From Paralvinella palmiformis (Eukaryota > Annelida > Polychaeta > Terebellida > Alvinellidae): 64,000 nt of DNA. Below are positions 45,895 through 58,742 of this stretch, in pieces. A model generated the notes under the pieces. It was not told where the DNA came from, made no database searches, and saw only the letters and a program-made list of their open reading frames with translations. Position numbers and translations under genes: made by a program. How positions within the stretch are numbered: the stretch's first letter is position 1; every line of letters begins with the position of its first letter. The stretch covers positions 62,001 through 126,000 of the forward strand of contig JAODUP010000582.1 of the NCBI GenBank assembly GCA_025642065.1, given 5' to 3'.

Positions 45895-48800
45895 TCTCCC
45901 TCACAAAATATAAGACATGTTTACTAGGAAAAACAAAACTATTTAGCAAAAAGAGTTGTTATTAGTAATATGTGAACCATGTAGAGTATGAAATGTTACT
46001 ATTGTCTCGTTAATATAAAGTTTTACCCTCCTATTGTTTGTGTTCAATCAGAAATCAGCAAGCACTATTCAACAGTATCACGCGAATCTGCCTCATGTCA
46101 TAACACACACACACACACACACACACACAAACCTACCATGAAATGCATAGGAATTCCGTACACTGCTATCAGTATTACAATAAAGTTATCCAGTTAAGTG
46201 TGTCGGGCAGGCCTCAACAAGCCGACATATCACACACACGCAGAGAGACAATGTCCTCTATTGATCAGAAACAATCCACGGTTAGCAGACCATTAACAGA
46301 CACATCAAAGCTCAACGCATAGAAACACATCTGTCTGTGTGCACGCGCGCGTGTGTGTGTGTGTGTGCGTGCGACTTCTGGTGGGCCAGTAGGACAGTAA
46401 CAATCAGTTATATCAACTACTACTCTCCTCATATAGTCAATCTCTATACTAAACGACTGACACCTTGCTAAACATACTTCAGAACTGGTGACGTTGACGA
46501 CACTAGATACTGATGGGTGTCTGTTTGTGTGTGTCACCGTGTGTCAGTGGCGCGCGCGCGTGTAGGCCCTCGAGAATCGGCGATATCACCTTTGACCATG
46601 TGTATGAACTGGCTAATACTTTTATTTAACAGCAGCATAAATTCTGGTCGTGTGAGCACGTAAAGGTGTGTGTGTGTGTGTCAATCTATTTACCTATAGT
46701 AGCCCAAATGGATGGAGACTATGCTAGTGTTGACCAGGTGTTTGTATACCTCCACCGGCCCGTCAGTCGATCTCTATCCGTATCAGTGCGTGCCAGTGCG
46801 TGACAGAATGTAACTCGGGTACAATCAGTGACCAACCATATGAAGTATCGTGTTACACAGACACAGAAACACACACACACCGCCAGGTCTTTCACACACC
46901 GTAATACATATGCATATTGACAGAGGGAGGAGTATTCTTGACAAACTCCGACACACACACACACACACACAGCGAGATAGAGTTTGTGGTTTATTTGTAA
47001 ATAGGGGAGGCGTTGCTTTTCTCTGAACACATACACACACACACACACAAAATACTTATTAAGACAGGGACTTGTGCACTACGATAAACACTGCACATTT
47101 ATCAAAACACATGCTACCTGGTCGCCATGAGGAAGTTGTTATGTTGATAGAGTGGGGGTTAGTTTGAGGGCGGCTTGGAGGTGATACCAGGACCCCCCAC
47201 CTTAAAACAATTACCTATATGACAACAGGATGACGTCTATAACCCACCATTAAACGCCTGTCCCATCAAAGTGTGGTCTGACGTATTTTAGGAAATACCA
47301 CATCACTTACTTCACCAGATCAAAGGCCATCCGCAATAACAGCATCCCTCCCCATACACATTCCCCGCCCACACACACCCGCGCACGACTAAAACGAGCG
47401 ATTCAATTTAATCCGAGCTTAATCCGGCTAATTGTTCTTGGACACAACCCCCCCCCCCCACCCCACCTCCCAGCCAATTATAATAATATGCGGAAAATTG
47501 CACACACATGTCGCCATCCCGTCGCTATAGACGCCATCCCGTCGCTATAGACGCCGTCAAATGGTCGTAGAAGCCCAGCCGTGACTCATACCAAACACCG
47601 CCAACTTGGCCACATTTTTTCTAAATGCATTTACAACGGAATGCGTCAAATGCCAAAACATAGAATACATAATTACGTTTGCGTGTTAGAGTTAAATCAA
47701 GGACCTCTTTCTACACGTTATGAGTGTGTGTGTGTGTGTGTGTGTGAACTCCCAAACTTCTCCGCTGAATATTGGTAAATAAATATTTAAAAAAAGATAC
47801 GCTCTCCTCTGTGTTAGACGTCTCTCCTCTGTGCTAGACGTCTGTAGTTATTTTAAATTGATCACGCCTCTGTGCAGCTAATTTCGCTCCAGCTTTTGCT
47901 AAACACCAAAATAAAAATCCGTTTTTCTGCGCGTTTTTTCACGGCTACTGCTTGATGTGGGTATATTAACACACACACACACACAGACACACACACTCCA
48001 CATTTATTTACAAGGCACGCCGTCCCGGGCATCTACGCCGCCTGCCAAAGCTAAAATTGGTAATTATACTTAATAATCTCTCTCTAACCCGCTCACAGTA
48101 AAGTTACGATAAACATCGACCAACAGGCTACTGCGTAATATGAATCACGATTTCCGGTCCACAATTTCCGGTGTTTATAGCTTGCACACTGGAACAGAAT
48201 GCTGCTTTTTTATAGTTCTATCGGGATCTGCGGCGAAGAAGCGTTCACCGTTAATTTGGCGAACTCAATCGATTTTACAGTTTGGGAATATACCGGAATT
48301 AATTATGAAATAAACCAATCTTACACTTAAGACCTTTTACAATATGGCGAAACTCGAAATCCTAGGTCGGGTGTTCTATTTCTAAACTGCCAATCGTAGG
48401 AAATAATTAGTCAACACGACCCCTGTGGCATAGAGAATAGGACCCCCCCCCCAGAGTTCATGTTCCACGATGGAAAGCCGACCCGCTTGTGGAGTGCGCA
48501 GACTTGACTTTTAATTGTATAAGCTAGACCAGAAAGCAAAGCTCTTATCAATTTGCTTATTGTGGTTCCACTAAGAGCGAAAGATTAAAATCAGGACTGA
48601 ATGTTGCTTCCCAGAAAATTAGGCTACGCCGAGTTGAAGTTTATGTGGCTCTTCTGCCTTATAATAGAACGATTTGTCATAGCGAAGTGATGTTTTCCCC
48701 TGTACTCAGACGGCAACTGATTTGGCAATGTTTCGACCATCAGCAACCCCCCCACACCCAAGAAATCATATAAAATGTGTGTGTGTGGACACACATCAAA

Positions 48801-50692
48801 ACAAAAGCAAGCCGCACACGTGTAACCAAAGGATATGCGCCAAGAACAAAACGCATCCCCGCCCCACCCTCAATAAAAAAGAAAAAACAAAACAATGATC
48901 TCATCTCATATAATCACGAGTGTCTCATGAAGATTTCCATAATTCTATCACCCTCTTCAAGCCGATATTAATCAGGATTTATCAGGAGATAAGGCGCTCA
49001 AACAGCTGGCGCCGTCATAAATAACAACTCCTCTCGCATTCTAATTATTTTTACTTGGCAGATAACGCGCACACCACCAACAACAACAACAACTTATGAC
49101 AAATGGCAGCCATTTAAAGAATGTAACATTCCTTTCAAAAAGACAATGATACCTTGTTCTGAATCAGCAAGGAACGAATGACAACGATTAGAGAGCCTAG
49201 ATCGTTTTGTCAAAGGTAGAAGAGGTAAACAAACTTTAAAATCGACGTATTCTTCCGACAGAGCTAAGTAGATCGCTGTGACGTTATATGAACTTTACAG
49301 GCGGCACCCATCCCATGTGCAATCGAGATCCGACATCAACTCCCCAGGCTGTATGCTGTATATACTTGGCCATTTATTCAGGTACAAGGATCTAAAACAA
49401 TCGTACGCATTTAATTTGTGACAGCAGTAACAAAAGAGTACACAGCGAGTGAGCGTGATGTAACCGATATATACAACTATATGACTATTCACGGGTGCTG
49501 ACTAATGAGGATTCAAACCTACCATCCCAAATAACACTCGGCCATCGTGCTCCAACTTCAGGTCAGGATAGCGCTTATAAACTTAATAAATGATCTGGCT
49601 ATTCGATATGATCAACAGCTTCGCGGGCCATCATCGCAGAGTTAACTATTGTTGACAATATTCTGTAGAAATTCACTTTATGTCTGCACTGATCCTGAAT
49701 TATGTAACAAACCCATTAGCGGTGATTCTCTGGATACCTAGAACACAAACTGACAGTAAAATGATAGTCTCTAGGTATGATGTTCCGAGAGTAAGCCGAG
49801 CCCAAGCAATTATATGTGGCCATATTTGTGGAAAACGGGGGTCAACTGAATCACTGAAGTTACCGCGTACTGACATGCACACGATCGATTACGGGCGAAA
49901 GGGCACACACACACACACACACACAGAGAGGGAGAGAGAGAGAGAGAGCTAAATCACAGATATTTATAATCAATTAGCTCATTATACAATTAGAACTTTG
50001 AGTGGCACCTGTAGTGGCAGATCAATACCAACATCATACATTCCCCTCCCCCCCCCACAAAGCTAGCGTTATGTTACCATTGTTGGTGTACTTTGACCTC
50101 AAATGATACGGACACTAAACGATGATACAATCACTGATTGATTATTGAACTGACCCAGATCGCTAGGATCACATAAGTTCACGGGTTGACACTGCTGCCT
50201 GCCAAAAACTGTAATATATCTAACAGTACACAATCTACCCCCACCTGGCACTCTTTAAAATCATTCCAACCAGCAACGGGACTTCATATTTTTATTTGCC
50301 GGGTATAGCACTCCTAAGAACAATTAATACTGGAAAAATTAATATGGCTACCGATATCTGTAATTTCTTCTAAAGATAATAGTTAAAAGAAGGGAAAACT
50401 CTATGAATGGGGAATTCAGGGATTCAAGGAGACAATCTTATAGTGCGTTTGATTGCGTGTATGTGTTGGGGGATTGTCTCAGAATGTTATCGTCACAAGA
50501 TTACTACTCTTCCCGCATCTTGATATCGTTCTAAAAATATAGAACTTTACACCAGGACAACAGTGTCAATAATAGTACATATACATACATATCAGCATAT
50601 AATAATAATAATAAAATAGATTTAATAATATGATCTTAGTAGCAGGTGCCATTATAATGTTCTATGTTTTGTTCGAAGATACAACAAAATTG

Positions 50693-50727
<35 letters not shown>

Positions 50728-53396
50728 AATTAATGATTTCGTTTTATCAGTCAAAGCAGTCTTAAACAGACAAGTTTTTACAACAGACAAACTTTTCAAG
50801 AGACACAGGTATCCGCAGTACTATCTGAGCGGATCAGTTGAGCTTGTCAAATAAGTTGCTAATTGACAAGAGGGTTTAGTCCCGACAAGACGAATATAAT
50901 TACACAAAGATATACAAGTGTACTGCCTCTGATACATTTTCGCACGAACAATACCACATCCACGCACATCGATACAGTGCATTACACCAGTACACATACA
51001 CCAGGAGTAATACGATATCCAGATGAGTAACATACACGACGACATACAGTTGCATACGACAATAATATTGTACGCTCACTGTTGCACGCCGGCCTCTGTG
51101 TACTATGAACACAGAATCATCCCAGTGGCCGTAAGCAAATTAATGCATCGAACCATTTGGCCATAAATCAGAGACCAAGGCGAACGTCAACATGATCAAA
51201 TACTCTCTGTGGTCATTAACCATCCAGAAAGTCTGAGGCTACGTTATAGGCTATTAAATATCACCATTAGCTGGACGAACCACCCACCCACACCTACTGA
51301 CCCACACCCATCTCTGCTGTAAGGCACAGTACCGGGAATACAAAAAGGGAGAGGTTTCCTGTCAGCTGGCCGTACTAATTACTGAAACAATGCCATCATC
51401 GGTTTCGGTGATTCGATGCCATTTAGAAGCTAACTACGTTGCTGCGATGTTGACCACTTAACGTAGACGGACATTAACCAACCAGCCGTAGGCTACAGAA
51501 GCAACATGCCGCCATATGATTATTAGTATATGGCATCTAGATATTAAAACTACCGGAGTATCGGTGCGCGTGCGCCGCCGACACGGTTATAAATAATGGA
51601 CACGTCGGTAATATATAATGGACATCCTGCTCACAGACATAATGGACAAACGCTTCAGGTGGCTCATTTATCAGGGGGGCAATACATACACCATACAATG
51701 GCTATCCTGATGAAGACAAAAGTTCGGCAAAGTGTTGTGTGTGTGTGTGTATGTATGTGTACGTGCGCGCGTGTGAGTGCGTGTTTTAATATTATGCAAA
51801 AAGGTAATATCGATTATTCGTTTATAGAAGCGACTTTTCATGCTGAGATGTGTGTGTGTGTTTATGTAAAGGCATACGAGTAATTAAGTATTAAACTGCA
51901 CTATTTCACATAGTAAAAAGGCGCTTCCCACACATACACACACATATAACTTAATCCCAGTTAAGTACACATAATACAAAACCAAAATAATCGACGGAGA
52001 GTAATCTTAATTACAAGTGAGGCGAATAAATTACATTTCTGCCGACTGATAATTAGTTTGGTGGCAAAAAGAGAACAGTCCAACTTTCAGCGTTAATGTT
52101 AATGTTCAACAAAACCGAATTTTAGCCCAACATAAACACGCCCGGTCTTTACTGTATACCATGCATACACATACTGACGGAACCCAACACAGCCGACAAA
52201 AACACAACCAAACACGTGTATGGTATGCTTAGCTTACAATGAAACTGAACTCTTGTCTATCACCAGTCTGGGTTCAGCCTATATAGTGAGGGTAAAAAAA
52301 ATTAAATGTATATTCAACTTAAAACTGGTCTAAAAGTGACTCACGCGCTCGCGCGCACACACACACACACACACACGCACACATCTAATGTCTAAATCAA
52401 GCCTTCAAATAGTCCACACTGAACAAAAACTAGATGCATGTCTAGAAAACAATAATCTGTGTCATGTTATCACAAATACAGGATCCAGGACGCATATGGA
52501 TTATTTCATAACAGCGCCATGTTCAATCAAGACGACACAATCTTCAGCACGTTTTCATGGACACATCATGTGTATATTTAGGTTCCGATAGCTTTCTGAA
52601 TTTGTACCTAAATATACGAATCCAAGGTAAAAACTACAGGATTGGCAATGTTATGGATATATTTATTATGCAATAATAATATTAACAGATATAAATTTTA
52701 AACAGATCCACACTTATTCTTCAACCGAACATAATTAAATGTGTACTACATAAACTTGAACAAAGTCAAATAACTGGAACCCAACATTTCATTATATAGC
52801 AATATTCGTATGATTACAGCCTGTGCTAAAAATCAGGGTGCATTGTAACTACTTTTGATTGTGGCAATTATACTGCATGCTAATTATACTATTGTTGCTG
52901 ATAGTGGTGCTGAAATAAAACGATGTGAATGCACCATGGCAGTGATTAATACATGTTGGAAAGTACCTTTTCCGGTACAGCATCCATACAAGAGCTAATC
53001 TGATCATACCTGAACTCCCCAGGAAGCATACCACGAAAATATGCAAAGACGCTAACGTCATCAGAAAGTGCAAGTTTCGGCAGCCAAAACACAATATATT
53101 AATGTTATATGCGTCTGGTCACGGTCCAATGAATCACCATTGTGTGCTCAGGGTTGTCATGGTTCACTTATTCGAGGTATGCCGCTTAAAATAATAACAC
53201 AGTGTCGAGGGTGTGTTTTAGTCGACAATTTCCTGGTATTTCTTCTCTCGAATAGGTTTGTTTTTATGGATGACGTGGCAGAGCGTTTTGTGTTTGAGCC
53301 ACGGAACGTGAGAACTCATGAGAGAGTAACAACCAGATATACAGAGATGGTGAGACCGTTCATTATATGTAGGGCTCTAGCTGAATGGGTTATTAA

Positions 53397-53448
<52 letters not shown>

Positions 53449-53944
53449 TTATTCCATAACTTCTGGCGGCTCATAATCAGAACATCTGGATAATCTTCCC
53501 ACTGATCCAACTCCCAATCTATTCACTCATTGAGTACTACTCGCACCCAGCCAGCCACACCCAGCCACCCTTCATCAATGAACATATTTCCTATCCATGA
53601 ACAAACTGGACCGCGCCGCACAGATGACCAAATATGGTACAAGCTGTACCGAGCTAGATCAATAAAACATATTTACTTTCATTTTACGGCATCAAAGTCG
53701 TATAATATTCGTCATGGGGGGGTGCTCTGAAATTCCTTTATTAATATGTAATAACTACACAATGTATGTAAATAGCTGCATGTCTAATGTAGCCCAGTGA
53801 CCACAGACACACGCACACACACGCACGCACACACACCAATACGATATCAAATAGAGATTGGTCAAAATCACGTTCTATAACATCTGACACGAAATACAAT
53901 GTAGAAGAGATTTAAAAAAAAACTGATGACAGAACAGACTTGTA

Positions 53945-54200
53945 GCATGGTACAGTGGCTGTGTTAAACTGCAATGGTGGTTGTCTTAACCTGGTACAGT
54001 GGCTGTCTTATCTTGGTATACTGGCTGTTTAAACATGGCATAGTGCCTGTCTTAACATGGTACTATGACTGTATACCCTGGTGCACTTGCGTTATAACGT
54101 GGACGGTGCTTTTACAACTCGGTATAGTCGCTGTATAGCACGGCACCCCAGCTGTACAACATCGTACAGTGGCTGTATAATATGGTATATGTGCAACAAC
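53945..54200. repeat. Degenerate ~26-bp repeat
   Basis: Successive diverged units of the type TGGTACAGTGGCTGTCTTAA. About ten units are recognisable by the recurring GGCTGT and GGTA words. Confidence 0.75.
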
Positions 54201-54559
54201 AACAATAACAAAACTATTTAACACGGTACCAATTACTGTGTGACATAAAACTTAAAAAGGTGACTGTGCTGCAGTGTGCAACAGCAACTGTACAAAATAG
54301 CACAGAAGCTGTGTAATATATAATAGAATATAGCTTTTTGGTGCTCAGTGGTCCCAACAACTGTATAGAATGTCACAAGAATAATATCACAGTGACGATG
54401 AGATAACATGGGACAAAGCAAAAAAGTACAAACTGCTACTGACATAGTACTGTTTTGATGGTACTGTGTACATGTACTATGAAATGTTACCATGTCGTTT
54501 TGTTATTGCCTCACATTAAATTGCAGCTTCCAACAGGTCACAGCATTTGCCACATCTCA

Positions 54560-54912
54560 CAACAGATACCACATCTGAAAACATATAACACTTCTCAAAA
54601 CATATAACACTTCTCAAAACATACACCACGTCTCAAAACATATACCATATCTCACAACATATACCACATCTCAAAACATATACCACATCTCAAAACATAT
54701 AACACTTCTCAAAACATATACCACATCTCAAAACATATACCACATCTCAAAACATATAACACTTCTCAAAACATATACCATATCTCAAAACATATACCAC
54801 ATCTCAAAACACATACCACATCTCAAAACATATACCATATCTCAAAACATATACTACATCTCAAAACACATACCACATCTCAAAACATATACCATATCTC
54901 AAAACTTATACC
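54560..54912. repeat. 19-bp minisatellite
   Basis: Tandem CATATACCACATCTCAAAA units, period 19, with two main variants: ACCACATCTC and AACACTTCTC. There are about 18 units. Confidence 0.93.
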
Positions 54913-55269
54913 AGAGCTGACAGAGTAAAAACAAAAGCTTACACAATCTCCATTTAGCGTCAATAACAGATAGTTACTATTGATAAAGATGGCCTTGTTC
55001 TACCTTAACACCTTCCAATGTACTGTAAAATCTAACAGCTGGCTAAACATTATAACATATGGGTTAACAAACACATCAATATACTGACGTTATGACCATT
55101 ATTGATTATTATAAGGTGTAGATCTAAAACAAACTGATAAAAATAGAACTATATAGTAGAGACGGAGAAGGGTAAAGGACCGGGGGGGGGGGAGTGAAGG
55201 TATACAATATTACAGGTAAAATAATAAATTATTGTAAAGATAATAATATAGGGTTACAGGTTAATATCA

Positions 55270-55461
55270 TGGTGTATGCGGAGTGTGTGTGCGTGCGTGC
55301 GTGCGTGCGTGCGGGGTGGGTGTGTGTTTGTGTTAGCCGGGTGGAATAAGGCACTGGGGCAGAGAATCTCGAAGCGTGAATTCGAACTCTGGACGATTCT
55401 CCTGGGAACTGAATCCAGATGGCGATTTTTCATGCTGAAACATGTGTAATGTCTCACCAGT

Positions 55462-55475
<14 letters not shown>
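55270..55475. repeat. GT-bearing dispersed repeat, copy 2
   Basis: Shares the GGCAC...CAGAGAATCTCGAA, GAATTCGAACTCTGGACG and GCGATTTTTCATGCTGAAAC blocks with copy 1, and ends TCTCACCAGTCC. The left part is a (TG)n/(GTGC)n tract instead of a pure (GT)n. Confidence 0.65.
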
Positions 55476-55502
<27 letters not shown>

Positions 55503-55884
55503 CTCATCAATCTATCAAATTGGATCCCCCCCATCCTCCCACCCCCCCAAAAAAAATCACCCTGATTATGTAATTACAAGTTTTGATTCTCTACGACTAC
55601 ACACACACACGCGCGCATGCTAGCGCACACACAACCTTCATATTTACATCACAATTTACATCACTTACGTCCAAAATATTTACTCAATGCGAGAATCCTC
55701 CTAGCGGCCCCTCATCCAAACAAAACTAAATTAACAGATGTTGTTGGTGAGAAGTTTTAGACTCAGTACTGGAGGGAGAGTTATGTTATCTAAACGTGTA
55801 CACTGTACAGTACAGTAGTACACACACTGACCTCTGTCTAACTGACGGCTTGGTGCTAATTGACCAGCCGGAGGTTTATCTAGT

Positions 55885-55925
<41 letters not shown>

Positions 55926-56294
55926 TTATCGCCCACTCATAACATGTTACTAGTACTGTTACGGATTTCAATGATGACCGATTTCCTCTTGTAACAACTG
56001 TTATACGGATCAGGCTTATAGTAACAGTCACACAAGTGTTATGATGACTGTACGTTTAGTGTCACAGACTACACACTTTATGGAACAAATTAACGGCAGA
56101 TAATTAAAATTTAGTTTTACATATATCTTATTTCGGGCACTCCCGTACATCACCTTTAAATGGCACCTGTTGGCATGCATGCTTATTAAATATAGATTAT
56201 TATTACTAGTATTTGTTATACCTATTACTTTTATTAGTTAGATTGACAGAGGTGTAGTATCTCCTATCTAGAATGGCGATACATTCAATGTATT

Positions 56295-56462
56295 AGTTAT
56301 ACTAGTCATACCAATTACATGTGTTATACTGGTTATACTAGTCATACCAATTACATGTGTTATACTGGTTATACTAGTCATACCATTTACATGTGTTATA
56401 CTGGTTATACTAGTCATACCATTTACACGTGTTATACTGGTTATACTAGTTATACTGTTGCT
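56295..56462. repeat. 36-bp minisatellite
   Basis: Units containing TTACATGTGTTATACTGG and TTATACTAGTCATACCA, period 36, about four copies. It shares the GGTTATACTAGTCA core with the 29-bp array that follows. Confidence 0.88.
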
Positions 56463-56559
56463 ACTAGTCTAGTTACATTAGTTATATTATAAGTAGTATA
56501 CATGTATCTGGCAAGCCCAAATAAGGTAACACTGTCATATATGTACTAGTCAAATCGAG

Positions 56560-57032
56560 ATTAACTGGTTATACTAGTCAAACCGAGATTAACTGGTTAT
56601 ACTAGTCACACCGATGTTACACTGGTTATAATAGTCACACCGATGTTACACTGGTTATACTAGTCACACCGATGTTACACTGGTTATACTAGTCACACCG
56701 ATGTTACACTGGTTATACTAGTCACACCGATGTTACACTGGTTATACTAGTCACACCGATGTTACACTGGTTATACTAGTCACACCGATGTTACACTGGT
56801 TACACTAGTCACGCCGATGTTACACTGGTTATACTAGTCACACCGATGTTACACTGGTTATATTAGTCACACCGATGTTACACTGGTTATACTAGTCACA
56901 CCGATGTTACACTGGTTATACTAGTCACACCGATGTTACACTGGTTACACTAGTCACGCCGATGTTACACTGGTTATACTAGTCACACCGATGTTACACT
57001 GGTTATACTAGTCACACCGATGTTACACTGGT
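56560..57032. repeat. 29-bp minisatellite
   Basis: About 16 tandem units built from TTACACTGGTTATACTAG and TCACACCGATG, period 29, many of them identical. The variants GTTACACTAGTCACGCC recur at two places about 150 bp apart, so a multi-unit block was probably duplicated. Confidence 0.95.
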
Positions 57033-57507
57033 TGTACAACCTACACTGAATATCTTTTATTTTTTTTATTAACCGTTATCTATATGTTATAATTGACTAA
57101 TACCCAGTGATTCTACTACTAGTAGTCAATTCTAAGTACACTATTCAAATTAGTTATTCAACACTTACTATTTTCAACCAATCTAGTCCAGATATTATCT
57201 AAGTAACAGGTGTGGTATTTTGTTTTCTCTCTTCAATTTCTACACCGTATAGTTAGTCTGTAATCAAGTCAGACTGATAAGTTTAATGTTGGCTTTGGTA
57301 GTCGGTAAGTTGTTACAAAAAGTTTAAATGTCTAGTCGTTCGTAAAGAATCGTGTTTCCTGTTTCAGAATAATGCTACTTGTAGTGAGTTGTAGGTTGGA
57401 AAATTTATCTGTACAGCTTTTGTGTACAGGTTTGATTTGTAAAACGAAATAAATTAAATCATCGTGTTACACAAAAAATATGAAAATCACCCCCCCCCCT
57501 GCGTGAA

Positions 57508-57625
57508 ATGCTGCTGTTTTCTAACCACTTTTGTGTACACCGTTTGCCAAATGTAATGAGACGAAACCAAAGATGAAACACCCTACAGGGGTTTGGTTCC
57601 AGATGCTAGAGGTATGTAGCCCATC
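57508..57625 (-). mobile_element. SINE family 1, degraded copy I
   Basis: A remnant with the recognisable CCACTTTTGTGTACAC and GATGAAACACCCT body motifs. The tRNA-like head is scrambled and followed by a (GT)n tract. Confidence 0.55.
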
Positions 57626-57692
57626 ACAATACTTAGCTAGGTTGTGTAGACAATCGTGTGTGTGTGTGTGCGTGTGTGCATATGTGTATGTA

Positions 57693-57736
<44 letters not shown>

Positions 57737-58553
57737 CGTGTGTGTGTTAATCCCGACCCTAAACATACGACAGTTGTCGATATTTACCTACTTATTCTTA
57801 CAGACTTATGTAATTACAAACAAACTACACAACAAAATATCGGAAATGGCTCGATCACATGACTCGGTCAGCTGACGGACAACCCGTCATAATATAAAGA
57901 GAAAATCATTTCATTAAAATCCCGGCACTAATTGTTCTCTAATCGTCGTATTAATGTAATTAACTGTCACTAAGGAAACCATTCCAGTCGAGTAACAACA
58001 AACGTATAACAGAAATAAACCAACTTATAATTGTGTGAAGAAATGTAGAAAATGTTCATTTAAAGTAAGGACCACTTACAGGATTTCATGCCCCACTGGA
58101 GGTGGTCCTATGTCAATCATTTGTGTGTATGTGTGTGAGAGACCAACATTTAGATTAATTAATCAAATTAATTTTTCAGTAGACCAGACATATCCCTGGC
58201 TATGTTTGGTCAAACCTGTCCTCAGAACATAGTTCAGCTCAATAAATTTTCTATACATTCACTCAGATATGATATAACCCGACTCAATCTATATAATGAC
58301 AAAATAACTTGATATTCAATGACGCCATCAACACATTCCAATGAGAAAAGTTATCTCTCAACTTTCCTATCTACATTCCCGTGACAAACTAAGTGATCTA
58401 AACTTGCCTATCTACACTCTGGTGACGACGAGGTAACTTTCCTCAACTTGCCTATAAAGTACACAAATCACATACCACAGGGACAAAGTTAAAAATTACC
58501 TAACAACACTCCAGTTACGGGTTACGAATCTGCCCATCTTCACTTGCGTTATA

Positions 58554-58742
58554 AGATGATGATGATTGATGTTTGATGGCCCCTTTTGTGCACAAGGTAG
58601 GCTAAATGGGCCGAGCGACCTCCAAACGTAATGAAGCGAATACAAAGATGAAACACCCTTCAGATATGACCACACCGAGATTCGAACTCAGGTGGTAGTG
58701 ATCTGTGGTCCAACGCGCTACCAACTAGACCACGGAGACGCC
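58554..58742 (-). mobile_element. SINE family 1, full-length copy H
   Basis: Same orientation and architecture as copy F. The flanking repeats CACTTGCGTTATA (58541-58553) and CACTTACGTTACA (58743-58755) match at 11 of 13 bases. Confidence 0.85.

Noticed and set aside
47300..47400. Possible first RBMS exon with a GTAAGTGATG donor
   Set aside because: The only open frame with a start ends in phase 2, while the next exon needs phase 0. The phase-0 frame has a stop.
53068..53493. 141-codon plus-strand open frame
   Set aside because: It is extended by a (TA)n tract read as Tyr-Ile repeats. It overlaps another protein-like frame on the opposite strand and shows no recognisable motif.
54560..57032. 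CRISPR-like repeat arrays
   Set aside because: The units are contiguous tandem repeats without unique spacers, in a eukaryotic genome with introns. They are minisatellites.
58060..58130. Possible exon reading MIDIGPPPVGHEIL before a GTAAGTGG donor
   Set aside because: It ends in phase 2 and does not join the phase-0 RRM1 exon. There is a repeat on its 5' side and no homology to RBMS N-termini.
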